Source of the DNA: Hydractinia symbiolongicarpus
Taxonomy: Eukaryota > Cnidaria > Hydrozoa > Anthoathecata > Hydractiniidae
Direction: 5' to 3'
DNA length: 64,000 nt
Assembly: GCF_029227915.1 (NCBI RefSeq)
Contig: NC_079886.1
Coordinates: 19,260,501 to 19,324,500 of the forward strand
The notes beneath the pieces were generated by a model. The model was given only the letters and a program-made list of their open reading frames with translations, made no database searches and had not been told where the DNA came from. Every line of letters starts with the position of its first letter. Position 1 is the first letter of the stretch. Both the position numbers and the translations under genes were made by a program. This document shows positions 44,435-58,004 of the stretch, piece by piece.

Positions 44435-46730
44435 TATAGAAATGTTCCGTAAAACTAATTTATTTGGAAAATAGAACCTGCAGTAACTTAATTTGTAATG
44501 TGATAGTCACGGTGTATGAACTTCTATTGTTTGTTTCTTTTGACTTTTTAATTTTACTCAATTTTTGTTTCATTCATTAACAAAAAGTTTTAATTACACC
44601 GGTCTTTCGTAGAAATTTACAAAAAAGTTTTATAAAGAAGTTCACGATTTATTTGGTATCTTTTAACATTTTTCGCACTAATGATAAACTAGTTCTGGCA
44701 CTGAAGCCATATAGCAGATATTTTTCTCGTTTTGATGTATTTTCTAGTTATTTTCCAAGCATTTAGGCGAAAAAATTGAAAACAAAAGTATTAAAACTCG
44801 AAATATATTAGAAAAACAAACGCGTTTTAAAAAGGTGGAAACGTTCTTTGAATATATTTCTTGCATCGCATTTTCATGCATTATGCCCATCTGCTTCTTA
44901 GGATTTAGGGAATCTTAAAGGACTAAACATTTGACTAATTTCGGATTGCCCTAAAATCGTTGAAGATATACTTCTTAATCTTAGATCAATTCAAAAAAAT
45001 TCACCTCCACGGGATCAACTGCATCATTCTAAATGCTTCGGTGGATATTATTGTTTTTATATCTTGTAAAATATCAAAAAAAAGTAATGTGATAAATTCC
45101 ATTTAATAAAAAATGAGCATGTATATACCGTATCATACCGGGAGGCCATCAATTTGACTTTTAAAATTGACTCTGTACTTATTTGCGGGGGAATAACGGA
45201 AATCTGCCGGTAACACCAAGTCAAGAAAATTACACGGATTTAATGTATTTGCAACTAGCTAACTTTAACAAATTAAATTAGAATACAGCTATACATACAT
45301 CTTATCCCCAGGCACTGTAGTAATTGGTCGTCTTTATCAGCCTCTTAGTTGATTTTATATTGAGGTGAAACTCACTGCATGAATAGCTAGATTTTTAACA
45401 AATTTTGTTTAAGAGAATATGATATAATCTGATCCGAAAAAGCAGATTATATTAAAAATGACATAATCCGAATTTCCTCGTGGATAATACGAAATAATCC
45501 TGTTTGATTATTCAGATAATATGATAGTAGCCCCGATAATATAAGATAACATTGTGCGTAGATAATCTCGTCGTTTTGACGGACGATTATATAATATTCT
45601 TAGAAAGATTTTTTTAGATTACAGGGTGAAAAAATAATTATTTGAGGATTTTAAAAAACACGAACGATTATATCGGATTACGCAAACAAAAATTAATTAT
45701 CTGAGGAAACAATTTTCTTTCCTGATGAAAAATTCTGTTAACGGAATAAGTAAGCAGGGTAAGGTTGTATGAAATATGGCACATGTTTAAAGAAGAAATA
45801 TTTTTCCCGGTTTCTAAAGAAGATGTACCGGCTAACTAAAATACACTAGTCACAAGCAAATTAGGAACTAATATACAAAATTTCATAGAAATAATAATAC
45901 ATAAGAAAACATATAGGAACGAAAAAAGTAAAAGAGATTTGTTAGACATAAAGTAACATAAAAAAAAATAAAAAACTGAGATAAAAGTTGATTTGGTTGA
46001 ACATTTGCGAAAGTCTCTCTCCGAATATTAAAGTACTTTTCTGACATTTAATTTTGTATTGATAAGTTAAAATCTGAAAATTTTATGAAGATATGGTCTA
46101 AGTTCAACTGTAGTTATAGCCCTAGCCCGTCGACGCCTCTTTTGTTCGCCCATTTGTTTCCACAAACAATTACTTAAGAATCTTTGTCAAGGATATTTTA
46201 TTGTACGATGATCTCCGTTGTTCACCAGCTATTCGGTGCCAGCCAGGAGTTGCAACAATATGTTGTTCGTTTTATTCCAGCCCCTTTTTTTTCGTTCTAG
46301 ATCTACTGACTTGAAAACTGTTTAAATTGATGTTATTAGGAGAGAAGCGAGAAACACTTTCTGAATTAAAGATTTGACTCAGTTCAATTTGCAATTAAGG
46401 TCCCTGTAAGACAGTCTTTCTTATTTCTTGTGAGGTCAAGAAATCGACGAGCTTATCATATATAAAAATAATGCTGCAAGTAATTGAGAATGAAATTAAT
46501 GACTAATTAACTTCACTAATCATGCCACGTTGATTTACTTTTAAATTAATTGAACTTTAGGAATATCTATTTTTATACTAGTATTGTATTTACACTATTA
46601 TCTGCCTCTTTAGCCATCAAAACAATTAACGACAACCGACCACGACGAATTACACAAAGACAAACAAACAGACTATAAACACATAATCCTCTACAAATAT
46701 ATATAATTATGTGCTATTGACGACACAAAA
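44435..46730. other. gene-poor stretch with a GATAAT-rich cluster
   Basis: No exon is recognised. A dense cluster of GATAAT/ATTATC/GATTA words occupies 45415-45720 and is listed separately. The rest is unremarkable AT-rich sequence. Confidence 0.45.
45415..45720. repeat. cluster of GATAAT / GATTAT / ATAATC words
   Basis: More than a dozen near-variants (ATAATCTGATCCG, ATAATCCGAATT, GGATAATACGA, CAGATAATATGA, CGATAATATAAG, AGATAATCTCG, CGATTATATCGG, AATTATCTGAGG) are spread over 300 bp on both strands. This could be a decayed tandem repeat or a cluster of GATA-type or homeodomain-type sites. The sequence alone does not decide. Confidence 0.5.
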
Positions 46731-46736
46731 CTTATT

Positions 46737-47436
46737 TTGACGTAGCATCACAACCTTCATATATTTGGTTGACGTCAATGTTTTTATTAGCGAAGCTGTC
46801 GCATTGCAGTTATAATTTTCAGGCCAAATAACTTGGAAACGGGCGAAAAAAATTCACGTCATCTCCTGCGTAGGTAACTAAGGATCACCTCGGAAGTAAA
46901 ATAGCAGCAATTTCTTGAAGCTGGATCAAGCCACCCGTTTCGGAACAGACGTTTTCATACAACATCAGGAAACTTTTAAATCCGAATATATATGCAACCA
47001 TTCGTCAAAAGTACCTTATCCTAAACATTTTCTTGGCCATCGCATTGAAACCACATTATAGGCAACGGATAATTAAATTTTATAAATAAATTTTTTTTTT
47101 ACATAGGTTTGTTTCTGCTAAGATTGAAACTTTTATATCTTCTTTACGGCTTTTTCTGCTCTATAAAATAGACACATTGGTTGATTTTTTCTTACGTCGG
47201 CAACGTTTGTCACACGGTTATATCTCCTTAACGTTTGTTCAAAGCACACGATGCTACACATCATCTTGATCAGAGTTATAAGCCCTTTACAATAGATGTT
47301 ACGAGTTGCAAACTTTTTAAAATTATTTTTTATCTATATGAACGGGTCATTGCTGACGTTATTAAAATTTTAAAAGAACGAACCGTTGTCAATGTTCTTT
47401 TCTTAAGTGGTTTTTTTCGCAGGTTTTATCAACTAG
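46737..47436 (+). mobile_element. Helitron-like family 2, old copy
   Basis: Shares ordered blocks with 63.0-63.7 kb: GGCCAAATAACTTGGAAACG, then CCGAATATATATGCAACC, then GATCAGAGTTATAAGCC, then TCATTGCTGACGTT. It ends AGTGGTTTTTTTCGCAGG, then TTTTATCAACTAG before T, the family 3' end. The 5' boundary is uncertain. Open frames inside it are not genes. Confidence 0.55.
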
Positions 47437-47439
47437 TAG

Positions 47440-50400
47440 GATATAATTTTTTCTTGTATTTTTTCTACCACATTGTGTACTGTTCACAGTAGATACTTTT
47501 TTTCTCTATAAACACATATATTTACATTTTTCCAATATTTTTTCTAATGTTTCCGGCCTTAACAGCTGCCACTGAATTAAAAAGTAATCCGTCAACAAAA
47601 ACTTCAATAATCAAGGAAGCAATCTCCAGCAATTTTTTACAAAGGTTAAGATTTTTCCACTTTTTAGCAACTTTAAACCAAACAACGAATGTAGTTGCAT
47701 CCAGTGAGAAAAAAAATTACATCATTGTATCTGTCAATAACTTTTTGGTAGCTACATTTAGTATTTTTTATATCTCCCAAGTAACCTTTTATATCACTCT
47801 TGACATAATAGCCTGATTTTAATTAAAACCAGATTCTAATTTGAATTATTAAGCAGGAACTTCTGATCACTATTGTAATGGCGAATGTTGCTGTTGGTTA
47901 ACTATATATATGCTCTTACCGTAGAGAAGTAGATTTTAGAAGAAGATTTTATTGTTGAAGACCTTATACAAAATAACAAAAAAGGGTCCGTGCTTTTTTT
48001 ACAACCATGGAACGGTTAATAAAATGTCCTTTAGAAATTTTCAGGCACATATTCTTGTCAGTTGTGATAATCGAATTATTTCTAACGGGACATTGCTATT
48101 AAGTTAACTAACAAAATGCAAAATTACCCCAAAATATTATACCCTTCCTAATTTTAAAGGAATCACTTTAAAGGAATCTATTTAACTTCTTTATGCAAAA
48201 TACCTTGCTGAACCAACGTTATTTACTTGCGAAAGCTTTGTGGTAAGAGGAAAACAACGTGGTTCATATGTCCCGCGTTTATTTCTTAATTAGTTCCCAC
48301 AAAATAGTGCTGTAGGTTTACTTATTAACAGCCAACATCCTAGCCACATTTTTTACCATGACTAGTGGTTAAACCAATTGATGTTTTTTAATTTAACAAC
48401 GTAATATTTGAAAACCATGACACTCATTGGATCTCTTTTTTCGTAAGATTTTCAAAAATACCGGAAGTCTCCATCTCGAGACCAAAAAATATTTTTTGAT
48501 TTCGTATATCAGACCTTCCATTTCAAGATTGTAGCTTCTATTAATCTCGGGTTCAAAGCTTCAATCTTATGGTTGAACTTCGCTCTCGAGATCAAGATTG
48601 AAGGAAATTCGATCTTCAGATAAAAGCTTCAATCTGAAGATGGAAACTGCGATCTCGAGATACAACATTGATCAACAAAATATGTAGACATAACCCTAAT
48701 TAGGCTCCGTAGATTTCTCTAATTTTGAAACAACCCTTCTAAACGTGTCAATCATTATAGATTTCAAGCACACCTGTTAAACACTCATAATCAATATAAA
48801 AGTTTGAAGGATTAACCTTAATTATATTTGGGGTTTTTACTTGACATCTCAGTTAAGGAAGTTGTTAGAGCAAGGATAAGTACGTGAGAATTATTTAAAA
48901 CAAAACTCACACCCAAACTAACTTCATCGACTAATTATTATCAGTAATAAAAACACGTGATTATATAAAAATAATAACGTTGAAATAAAGTTGAAAGTTA
49001 CTGGTGTAACTAAAAATGATCCACACCAGTCGTTGTATTTTATGCTATACGGTTTGAAAGGTGTCGCAAGTCGAAACAGATGGATACGAAATACAATTTA
49101 TCTGTGACAGGACTTATTTCCATGCACATACAGGCAGAACAGGGGTAGAAATGGTGTTAGATTAGAATTAAAATAAAATTAATTTTAACAAAAATCTCTG
49201 CACCTGCTTTTTCTTAGTAACGAGTAAATAGATCAGTTTGGTTGCAAAGATTTTTAAATGAAGACTTTTGCAGGACCTTTTTCGATTAGCACTGAATTAG
49301 GTTGTTCTATGTCACCGAACGTATAAACTGAGATTTGGCAGTTCCCTATAAAGGAGAAGTGGATATTGCAAAGGTGCAATGTTCCTACTACATCTACATC
49401 AGTCATTACGGAAAAATACTGAGTGCCACACGCATATTGTCAACAGTATGGCGAAACAACTTTTTATACATTCCTTTCATGCGTCTTTTCTTTCAATCCA
49501 GTTAACTGATAGTTGGCTAGTTGTGTGAAGAAAGTCTTTCATTCTACTAAGTTTTTTATTTTTCATTACGGACGAATAAACTAATTATATGTCCGATTAC
49601 TAGCTAAACAATAAAATAAAATAAATCTGTTTTTTAATTCTGACTTTCATGTTAAAGATTCTCATAGTTACGACTGCTTTACTCTTTGTTATAACCATTA
49701 CAGTATATTCGAAATCGCAGTAACTATAAGTAACGTGGTAATTAAGTTGCAAACACATGTTAACTGGAAACTACATGATGTAACAACATCATATGTTGTA
49801 ATCAGCTTTCTTATAATTTCTTACCCGACTGAGAGAAAACAAACATGTGAAAGTTTATTGGCTTATACAACAATTATATACTTCATACCACCATTACAAA
49901 ACTATTGTTTTATGCAGCACCGTTGCCAGCACCATTATTAAAAATGCTTACTCCTATAAAAACAAGCAGAAAAAAGTAGCCTTTTTCGTAGGACAGCTTT
50001 AAATCGAACGATTTTAAAAGATAGTTCATCTAAAATGACTCTTAAACACTTTTATTTAATCCAAATATATACAGTAATCTGTTTTTAAAGTTTTAAATAT
50101 TTGAAGTTTCATTAATTACTTAAGACATGCCCTTAGTGGCGTGTTTTTGTAACGGTTTTACTAAGGTAGATTTGGTTATAAATCATTTTGGTCATTTTGC
50201 TAAGTGCTTTTAAACATTTCACATTAACTTTTATCCGTGGCCTATAATTATAACTGTGTACTTCTTCTCTGTGACAGGCAATAGAGAACATACATGACGT
50301 TACAGCAGAAGGCCAGTGATGACATAGTCATTTTGTAACTTTTAAGATGAAAACCCACGGAAGTAGCGTGAAATTATAAAGTCTCTCTGTTTTATCCATT

Positions 50401-50960
50401 AATTTCTGCTCGCTTATTTCTGAGCACTGCCTTCTACAAACACAAATTCCACTTTCCAATATCTACGGCGCACTTCAGAATGCAGTTATTGTAAAAAGTG
50501 TAACTGTCGACGTGGCTTACTTCATGTATACACCTGCCAAAGAGCTTTGCAGACTATCGGCGGCAGAGTAATAACAAAGTACTGCTGTTCAGAAATTCTG
50601 AGATATACCTAAAAAATACTATTTATACGAATAATACACCCAGGTTTGTAGTTTCCTTCTAACCTCTTTTATTTCTTTACGGTCAATATTACGTTTCGGT
50701 TGCAACTCAGCACTAAACTTACTACTCAAAAATGTCGGGGAAATTTGTGTACCACTTTAGTACAGCTTATTAACAATGATAGGAAACGCATTTTATCTTT
50801 ATCAGTTTATTATGTGATTCGCAAAGTATAAAAGTTTTATACAAAAACTTACAATTTTACATAAAAACCAATTGAATGCTTTTATTTTGAGAAAAATATA
50901 CACAGAAAAATGACAACGCCTTTTGACATTATTTTATTTCGTAATTCCTAAATTAAAAAA
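47440..50960. other. gene-poor stretch with hairpin-rich segment
   Basis: No exon is recognised. The segment 48455-48680 is listed separately. A frame at 47547-47816 (+) has an ATG but no domain or signal that I recognise. Confidence 0.45.
48455..48680. repeat. segment of repeated inverted words (ATCTCGAGAT, AAGCTTCAATCT)
   Basis: CTCGAGA palindromes at 48475, 48593 and 48654 alternate with CTTCAATCT and AGATTGAAGG. A perfect 10-bp inverted repeat, ATCTTCAGAT / ATCTGAAGAT, has a loop of about 10 bases near 48613-48643. It resembles an inverted-repeat minisatellite. Confidence 0.65.
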
Positions 50961-50964
50961 AAAG

Positions 50965-51850
<886 letters not shown>

Positions 51851-51854
51851 ATGT

Positions 51855-52665
51855 CATTACAGGAAGTGGAGAAAATATGCCTTTTTTGGAAATTCTTGTT
51901 TTTTTAACTTTTTAAGAACTATTTACAATACTAGTCATTAAAATAGTAATATAAGAAATTAAGATATTATTAGAAACATTAATAGGTGGTATAAAGACAA
52001 AGGATTTCTCTAAGGAGAAAATGGAAATCGATCAGAATTCGAATCTTCAAGATTTTTTTTTGAAAAATCTATATTTGAGAACCTTAGTGTTAGCAGCCGT
52101 CATGGAATAAAACTTGGTATATCTATTAGCACTTACATCCGTGGCTACTCAATAAAGACAATTGATTGACAAGGGACAAAATGATCTATGACGTTGTCAT
52201 ATGACAATAGCAATAGAGAATTAGGAAACATTCTGTTTTGTAAATTACCAATAATCCGGTCCGCAAATTACTCAGTATGTATTTCAATATTGTATGATGA
52301 CTTTTGGTCACTATCACATACATAATTCCATCTTCATACAACTGTTTTTTTTAGAAAGCATTTATTTTTAGCACTACAATAAAAAAGTTGAAATGACCAC
52401 CTGTCAAAAAGGACAAAGTGACATTGACAGAACACTCTTTGAAAATTTTTTTTTTTTATTTTCCGTAATTCCAGTAAAAGTTAGGAAAAGTCGCAAAATT
52501 TCAGGAATTACCTATAAATTATTAGACTTTGAAAATGCCGCGGGCACTTTATGTCCCCTCTCCCATACCAAATAGGGTTAACACAATAATCAATTAGGCA
52601 CTTCCCAACCGAAGTTTTCGTTTCCATACATTCCAGAATCTTAAATAATGACTTTTATCGTGGGA
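51855..52665. other. intergenic, no gene recognised
   Basis: AT-rich sequence with no recognisable exon or clear repeat termini. Confidence 0.45.
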
Positions 52666-52670
52666 CTACA

Positions 52671-54784
52671 AGGGCGGATCCAGTGTACGTTAGTGTCGTC
52701 ACGCGACTAACACAACTTTTACTAAGAATCGTATAAAGTAAAAAGGTACTGTGATCTTGATGTCCCTGCTACCCTTGAAATTTTTTTTACGCACCTTTCT
52801 ATTGTGTGACTGAGTTGATGGATACGGCAAAAAGCGACTGACCTCCGAAGAAATTTCATGCAATGTGAATGTCTTGCCGGCCGAAATAACTTATTCTGAT
52901 TTGTTTACAAAAAACGGACGACTTTGAAACATATTTACGGCATTCAAAATGTGATACAAAATGTATTTTTTAACAATCATCGAATATTTTTGTAACTGAC
53001 GCCGTGTAATTTGAATTTCGGAAAAAAGCAATCAAGGGCTTTTCGTACCAAACAAAAGCATGCAAGACTAATAAGTAACCAGCCATGGTGACTCATGACA
53101 TGTGTGCTGCAATGAGATGAAATAATTTTGTAAATGTGCAAGAAAAATACGTAAAGTTATTACATTAAATCAAGTCCTTATGTCAAAAATGTAATAAGAG
53201 TTGCTTTGCTATAGATATTGGAACATATGTAGCCAGCTATAACTTTCAATGCAGAGTGGATTATTTTTAAAGTTGTTGTTGTTGACCAAAAACGTAAAGA
53301 TTTCTGCAATTGCTTTACGTTAAGAAGATGATGCTTTATTATTCTTGTTATCTTAAACACTTATAATAATATCACTTATAATATCTTAAACACTAATAAA
53401 AGCATGCACCACCTAACTTTCATATGAAAAATCCTTTTTATACTTAATTCTTAATTTTCACGAAAGAGGCCCAGAGCACACGTGGACTGATAAGAGCTTC
53501 CTGCAGATGTTAATAGCTTAGTACTAGGATATATCATCGTAGGAATTTTGATATTACTACAATTCTGTATTTTCTTTTTTAAAAAAAATAATAATGAAAC
53601 TAGTTTAAGTCCAAATTTTTTCACCAGTCCAAAGAATTTGTAAAGTACTGGAATGTTCAACTTAAATTATGTTGGTACAAAGGCTTAATGATGGTTACGA
53701 CTACGGTTTAAGTGATAAATTTTTTTTGTCTTTTATTTATTATGTTATCAATTGAATAATATTTGAGCAAACACATTTTGTAGAGTAGGGAGTTACCAAC
53801 CATAAGGGTGCATATATGTTTTATTCTGTAGGGCTACATCGAACATGTTGTATAATACAGGAGTTTGTTTCGACAATTTACTTATTTCCTGGGATAATTA
53901 TTTTTAGTTTTTAAAGTCACTGCAGATTTGTTTGTGCAGCTACATTTCCTAGCTAAATGTTTGTGAAAATACACTGGTTGACGTGCTGCAACATTCCAAC
54001 ATTAGGGTTTTTCCTTTACCCTGAGGTATGTATATAGTAAAAATTTTGTTTTACTTTCTGTTGCTAAGAAGAAAATCAAGGTAAGTCATTTATTTATTCC
54101 ATCTTACATATGATGACGCCGCTTTGTACAATTACCCTGGTGTAACACAATAGAATTTGTGGGGAGCAAAATTGAACCTGCATTTACATTATTAAATGCT
54201 AAAAATACTTATGCTCAGGCTCATATTCTGTTTTGTCTGCAAGGTGTTGATAAAGGGTGTGATGATAATTTTAAAGGCAACCATTTTTGTAATTCTGGCT
54301 AAAACATAAAACAATTTAAAAACGTAAAAGCAAAACACCTTTTTTGAATAAGCTTAACGCGCATAAATGTCTTTTTTCTTTTTCTATGTTACGTCAATCT
54401 ATTTTATTTCATTTCTTGCTTCCCCTAGTTAAGCCTACTAGCACTGTCCATGCCTGGAATAGCTAACAATACCTTAATAGGCATTTCCTAGACATACTAA
54501 CGAGACCTGATATTGGGAAAAACAGTCTTTTTTTTTGCAATCTTTAAAAGATGATGGTTTGTTATTTTTTTGTCTATTCAAAACTTTAGAGCAAAAAACG
54601 TCTCTAACAAAGGTAATAATTTGGTCATTATTAGGCCGTTTATAATGCACAGGCTTAAAATAGCGAAAGTTTCCGGGGCTAGGCTACCCCGGACCCCAGC
54701 TGTTCTTGACGCATCAAATTGCTGCGCCTTTTTTTTCTTCGCAAAAAATGTGACTGACATGTTAAAAATGTTGGACCCGCCCCT
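52671..54784. mobile_element. possible hAT-like non-autonomous element, about 2.1 kb
   Basis: The left end AGGGCGGATCCAG and the reverse complement of the right end AGGGGCGGGTCCAAC are similar, in the style of hAT termini. The 8-bp flanks GGACTACA (52663-52670) and GAACTACA (54785-54792) agree at 7 of 8 positions, as a hAT target duplication would. The interior has no transposase frame. The ends could belong to two unrelated elements. Confidence 0.35.
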
Positions 54785-54794
54785 GAACTACAAT

Positions 54795-57490
54795 TTCAGT
54801 TTTTTTAAATCGCCATAATCGGTTACTAAAAATAATTTCGATTAGGATTTCCATTTACCCAAGAAACTTATTTTATCCCGGATGATGACAGCGATAAAAT
54901 ATTAAAGTTTGAGAACTACCGTAAGGAAATTTTTAAGTAACTCGGTGTTATTGACAAATTTAAGGCATTTGATTAAGTCACATAAAAATTGCTGACACAA
55001 GCAATTACTTTCATGACTTATGTAAAATTGAAAATGTCGCTGAAAACATGGAAACAAAAATTCTTACCAACATAATAAGTATCTGTTTTAAGTATACACA
55101 TCATTGCAAAATATACTGAAAGGCATTCCGAACCTTCAGATTTTGACAGGAAAATTTAGAATCTTGCAAAAAATGTCTTCTTTGTCTGTCATCTTTGACA
55201 AATCCGATTAATAATGTAGTCAATGTCTTCAAACTGGTTAGCCTAGAAAACATGACAGTATAATTATCTTAAGACTTAAAAACGTATAAAAATCAATTAC
55301 AGTGCATTTTGGAAACAAAAAAACAAAATGACAACTGCTACATTAGATTGTGTACAATCGCTAGAACGTCATTTAGAGAGATGTTCTTTTTGGAAGAAAT
55401 TACAGCTATAATTGTAATAAAAATCGACATATACGTTATCCATCCTTATATACTTCTAAGTCAATGCATAAAATTGAATAATCAAACCCTTGGATTATTC
55501 GCTTTGAGTAAACAAAAGGCTGTGCATGTGATGTTTATGAGAAATTGAGTTCCTACTAACAACAAACTATTAGGTGGCAGCCAGAAAATGAATTTTAGGC
55601 GAGAGAGAAATATATATAGAATTCTAAATCCTAAAATCTCCTAAGATAACTATCACAGTACCAAGTAAAAAACTATATTTATGACTATATAAAGGCTTTG
55701 AACCAACAGGTTTTAACTGGGCCAATTGGGTGAGTCATCAGAAACGATAGCTTTATGTGCATGGAGTTATTGGGTGATGTTACTTTAAATGGATTGGGAA
55801 AATACGTTCTATTTCTCACCAATGTTAATGCAGTCTGGTTAAACACGCCGATGTTATATTAACTGCAATGGATTCACAAATTAGTTGCCAGGGCTTCCAG
55901 TCCGAGATTTTTAGAGGCGAAGTTAAATCCTACTTACTAATTTGATTCTATTAGTCAGTGGCTATATTGGTTAATTTCCAAAGAAAAACGCCCGACTAAG
56001 CGTTTTTACGAAAATGGACGAAGCACTCATTTCAGGTAGATGCTGTAAAAATACTGGGAAATACTTGGAGTTCTGAAAGATACTTTAAAATGCGTCGTTT
56101 ATAGGGTATACTTCTATTGGAAAGTAGGACGTACATTCGAAAAGACATAGTAATTAGACGGTATGGTTTGATATACAACAACATGATTGAAACAACAGAA
56201 GGTTCATAGCTATTAGCGAACCCAAATGTTCTTAGAGTATTATTGCAAGAATACCGTGCAAATAAATAAATCTCCACTCGAATTCTTGATAAATAACTAT
56301 TTTTTATAGTTCTTGTAGCAACAACTTATCTCCGTGTAAAGGGGAAAACACTTTTTTGGCTATAATTATTTTTTCCTCATAAAAGTTCCAAATTAGATTT
56401 AGGCCAATATAAAAAAAGACGTAAATGGAGGCAGTTATATATTTAAGTAGCACACAAGCAATTTAAGTATGTGAAAACAACATCTGTTTACAAAAGAGTG
56501 TGAAGTCCTTTAACCAATAAAATTAAACTGAATTGTGGTTTACCCTTTCAATTGACTGCTTTAAGACGCGTCAACCTTGCGATTTCATATTATCTTTAGT
56601 TTTAACGGCGAAACTCCAATTATAGCTATAGGATCAAGACGTACGCATAGAACGGTAATAGAAACTTTTTATAACTGTTTTAATATTTTATATTACAATT
56701 CCATGATTCCAGGCAATAATATTGATAAATTAGCGGTCATTTTGAGGTTATCTGAGTAGAGCTATACACGATGCACAGTGCGATCAAAGTGGAATTTCGC
56801 CTTAAGGTGAAAGTTACTAATTGAGTTTACTTTAAAGAGGCCCTTGTAAAATCTGTACTAAAACACGAGGCATAAAAGTGGCATCTAGCAATCTAAACAA
56901 AACGAAGACCGTCCATGATGCTGATAACAGCCTCAGGATTCAAAATCACTTTATGACTCTATTGATCTAGGTAAACACTTATACCGAAATAAAAGCTTAA
57001 AATACGAAGGACCCTTTTAACATTTTTATTACAAAGTTACAATAAGATAGACAGTAAAAACAATTCTGTTCCAATATAAGGATATCTTATCAAGAAATGT
57101 TGATATCATTTAAATAATAATAAAAAAGTTAGGTAAAAATGGTATGATTTTCTATTTTTACGACTTTCATTAAAGATACTCAATGCTTTCTCGCCTTCGG
57201 GAATTATAGATTGATGTCAAAGCACCTAGCGAACTTGATTGTTTTTCATTTTAAATTTTTGACGTAAATTATCATTTTTTTAATCATAAAAGAGTCATGA
57301 AGTTCCTCTATTTAACTTCTAATCCGCAAACAAGTAAACTCGTAATTTGTTATATTTTTTTCTCACACAAAGATAACTAACAGGCTAAATGCAGCATGGG
57401 GTGCAGGAGATTGAAAGTGCTATGAAAAAAAAGTAATGGTGATTTCATTTTCGACTTTTCAACGTTAACAAAAATGATGCATTTGTTTCC
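54795..57490. other. gene-poor stretch
   Basis: No recognised exon. Bases 55575-55665 match the old repeat at 32745-32830. Frames at 55309-55548 (+) and 56577-56759 (+) have no domain or signal that I can support. Confidence 0.45.
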
Positions 57491-57499
57491 TCTTTATTG

Positions 57500-57975
57500 T
57501 TAGACTATGCCACAATCACCCTGACATAGAGGACGGTCGTACTTGTCAATAAACTTTGAACACGTGACATCAGTTACACAGCTGATTCGATGGTTAAACT
57601 GTGGGTGTGGCTTGTTGTAGCACCATCCGCCCGCAGTCTAAATTAAATGAAGTACTTCATCAGATTTTAAAAAGGATATTCCTGGAAATAAGTATTAAAC
57701 AAGTATTCGCTAGCTCGTGACAAATTCAGAGAAACTTGAACGTTCGTTATGCTTTAAAGATACCCTGTGTGGTTAAATATGTTCCGGCGATGACCGATAG
57801 ACAGGCTACAGCTACTATTATTATGGAAATTACCTACCCAGTTGAATCCGCAGTAACTCCAACATTGATTTTTGTAGCACCCATATACAACCTTTTGTTT
57901 ATTAATTCATGCGACACCCGTGTAGGCGGTACCAATCAAGCACAACAAAGTTGCCACAATTAAGAGAGACTTCAT
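57500..57975 (-). pseudogene. small secreted eight-cysteine peptide gene with an in-frame TGA, 2 exons
   Basis: Exon 1 (57975-57838) starts ATG and encodes a signal peptide (MKSLLIVATLLCLIGTAYT). Codon 23 is TGA. Beyond it the same frame stays open and carries three cysteines to a GTAGGT donor in phase 0 after a Trp codon. Exon 2 (57637-57500) opens after a TTAATTTAG acceptor in phase 0. It holds five more cysteines (WCY, ISC, VTC, PLC, GDC) and a TAA. AATAAA follows the stop after one base. Eight cysteines and a secretion signal fit a disulfide-rich secreted peptide; whether it is defensive, toxic or signalling is unknown, and I recognise no named family. The single stop makes it a recent pseudogene, a read error, or a gene producing only a signal-peptide stub from this allele. 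Confidence 0.65.
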
Positions 57976-58000
57976 CTTTATTCTGCCTAAAGAAAGAATA
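57976..58000 (-). promoter_or_regulatory. splice acceptor and 11-nt leader before cysteine-rich gene ATG
   Basis: On the minus strand TTCTTTCTTTAG places an AG at 57988-57987, leaving 11 nt (GCAGAATAAAG) before the ATG. It is the best pyrimidine tract of the three such acceptors in the window. Confidence 0.6.
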
Positions 58001-58004
58001 AAGA

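Noticed and set aside
47235-47492. Plus-strand 85-codon frame
   Set aside because: It lies within the 3' part of an old Helitron-like copy and shares non-coding repeat blocks with 63.5 kb.
57907-57909. Selenocysteine reading of the in-frame TGA in the cysteine-rich peptide gene
   Set aside because: No candidate SECIS element can be placed in the tiny 3' UTR. A plain nonsense lesion or read error is simpler.
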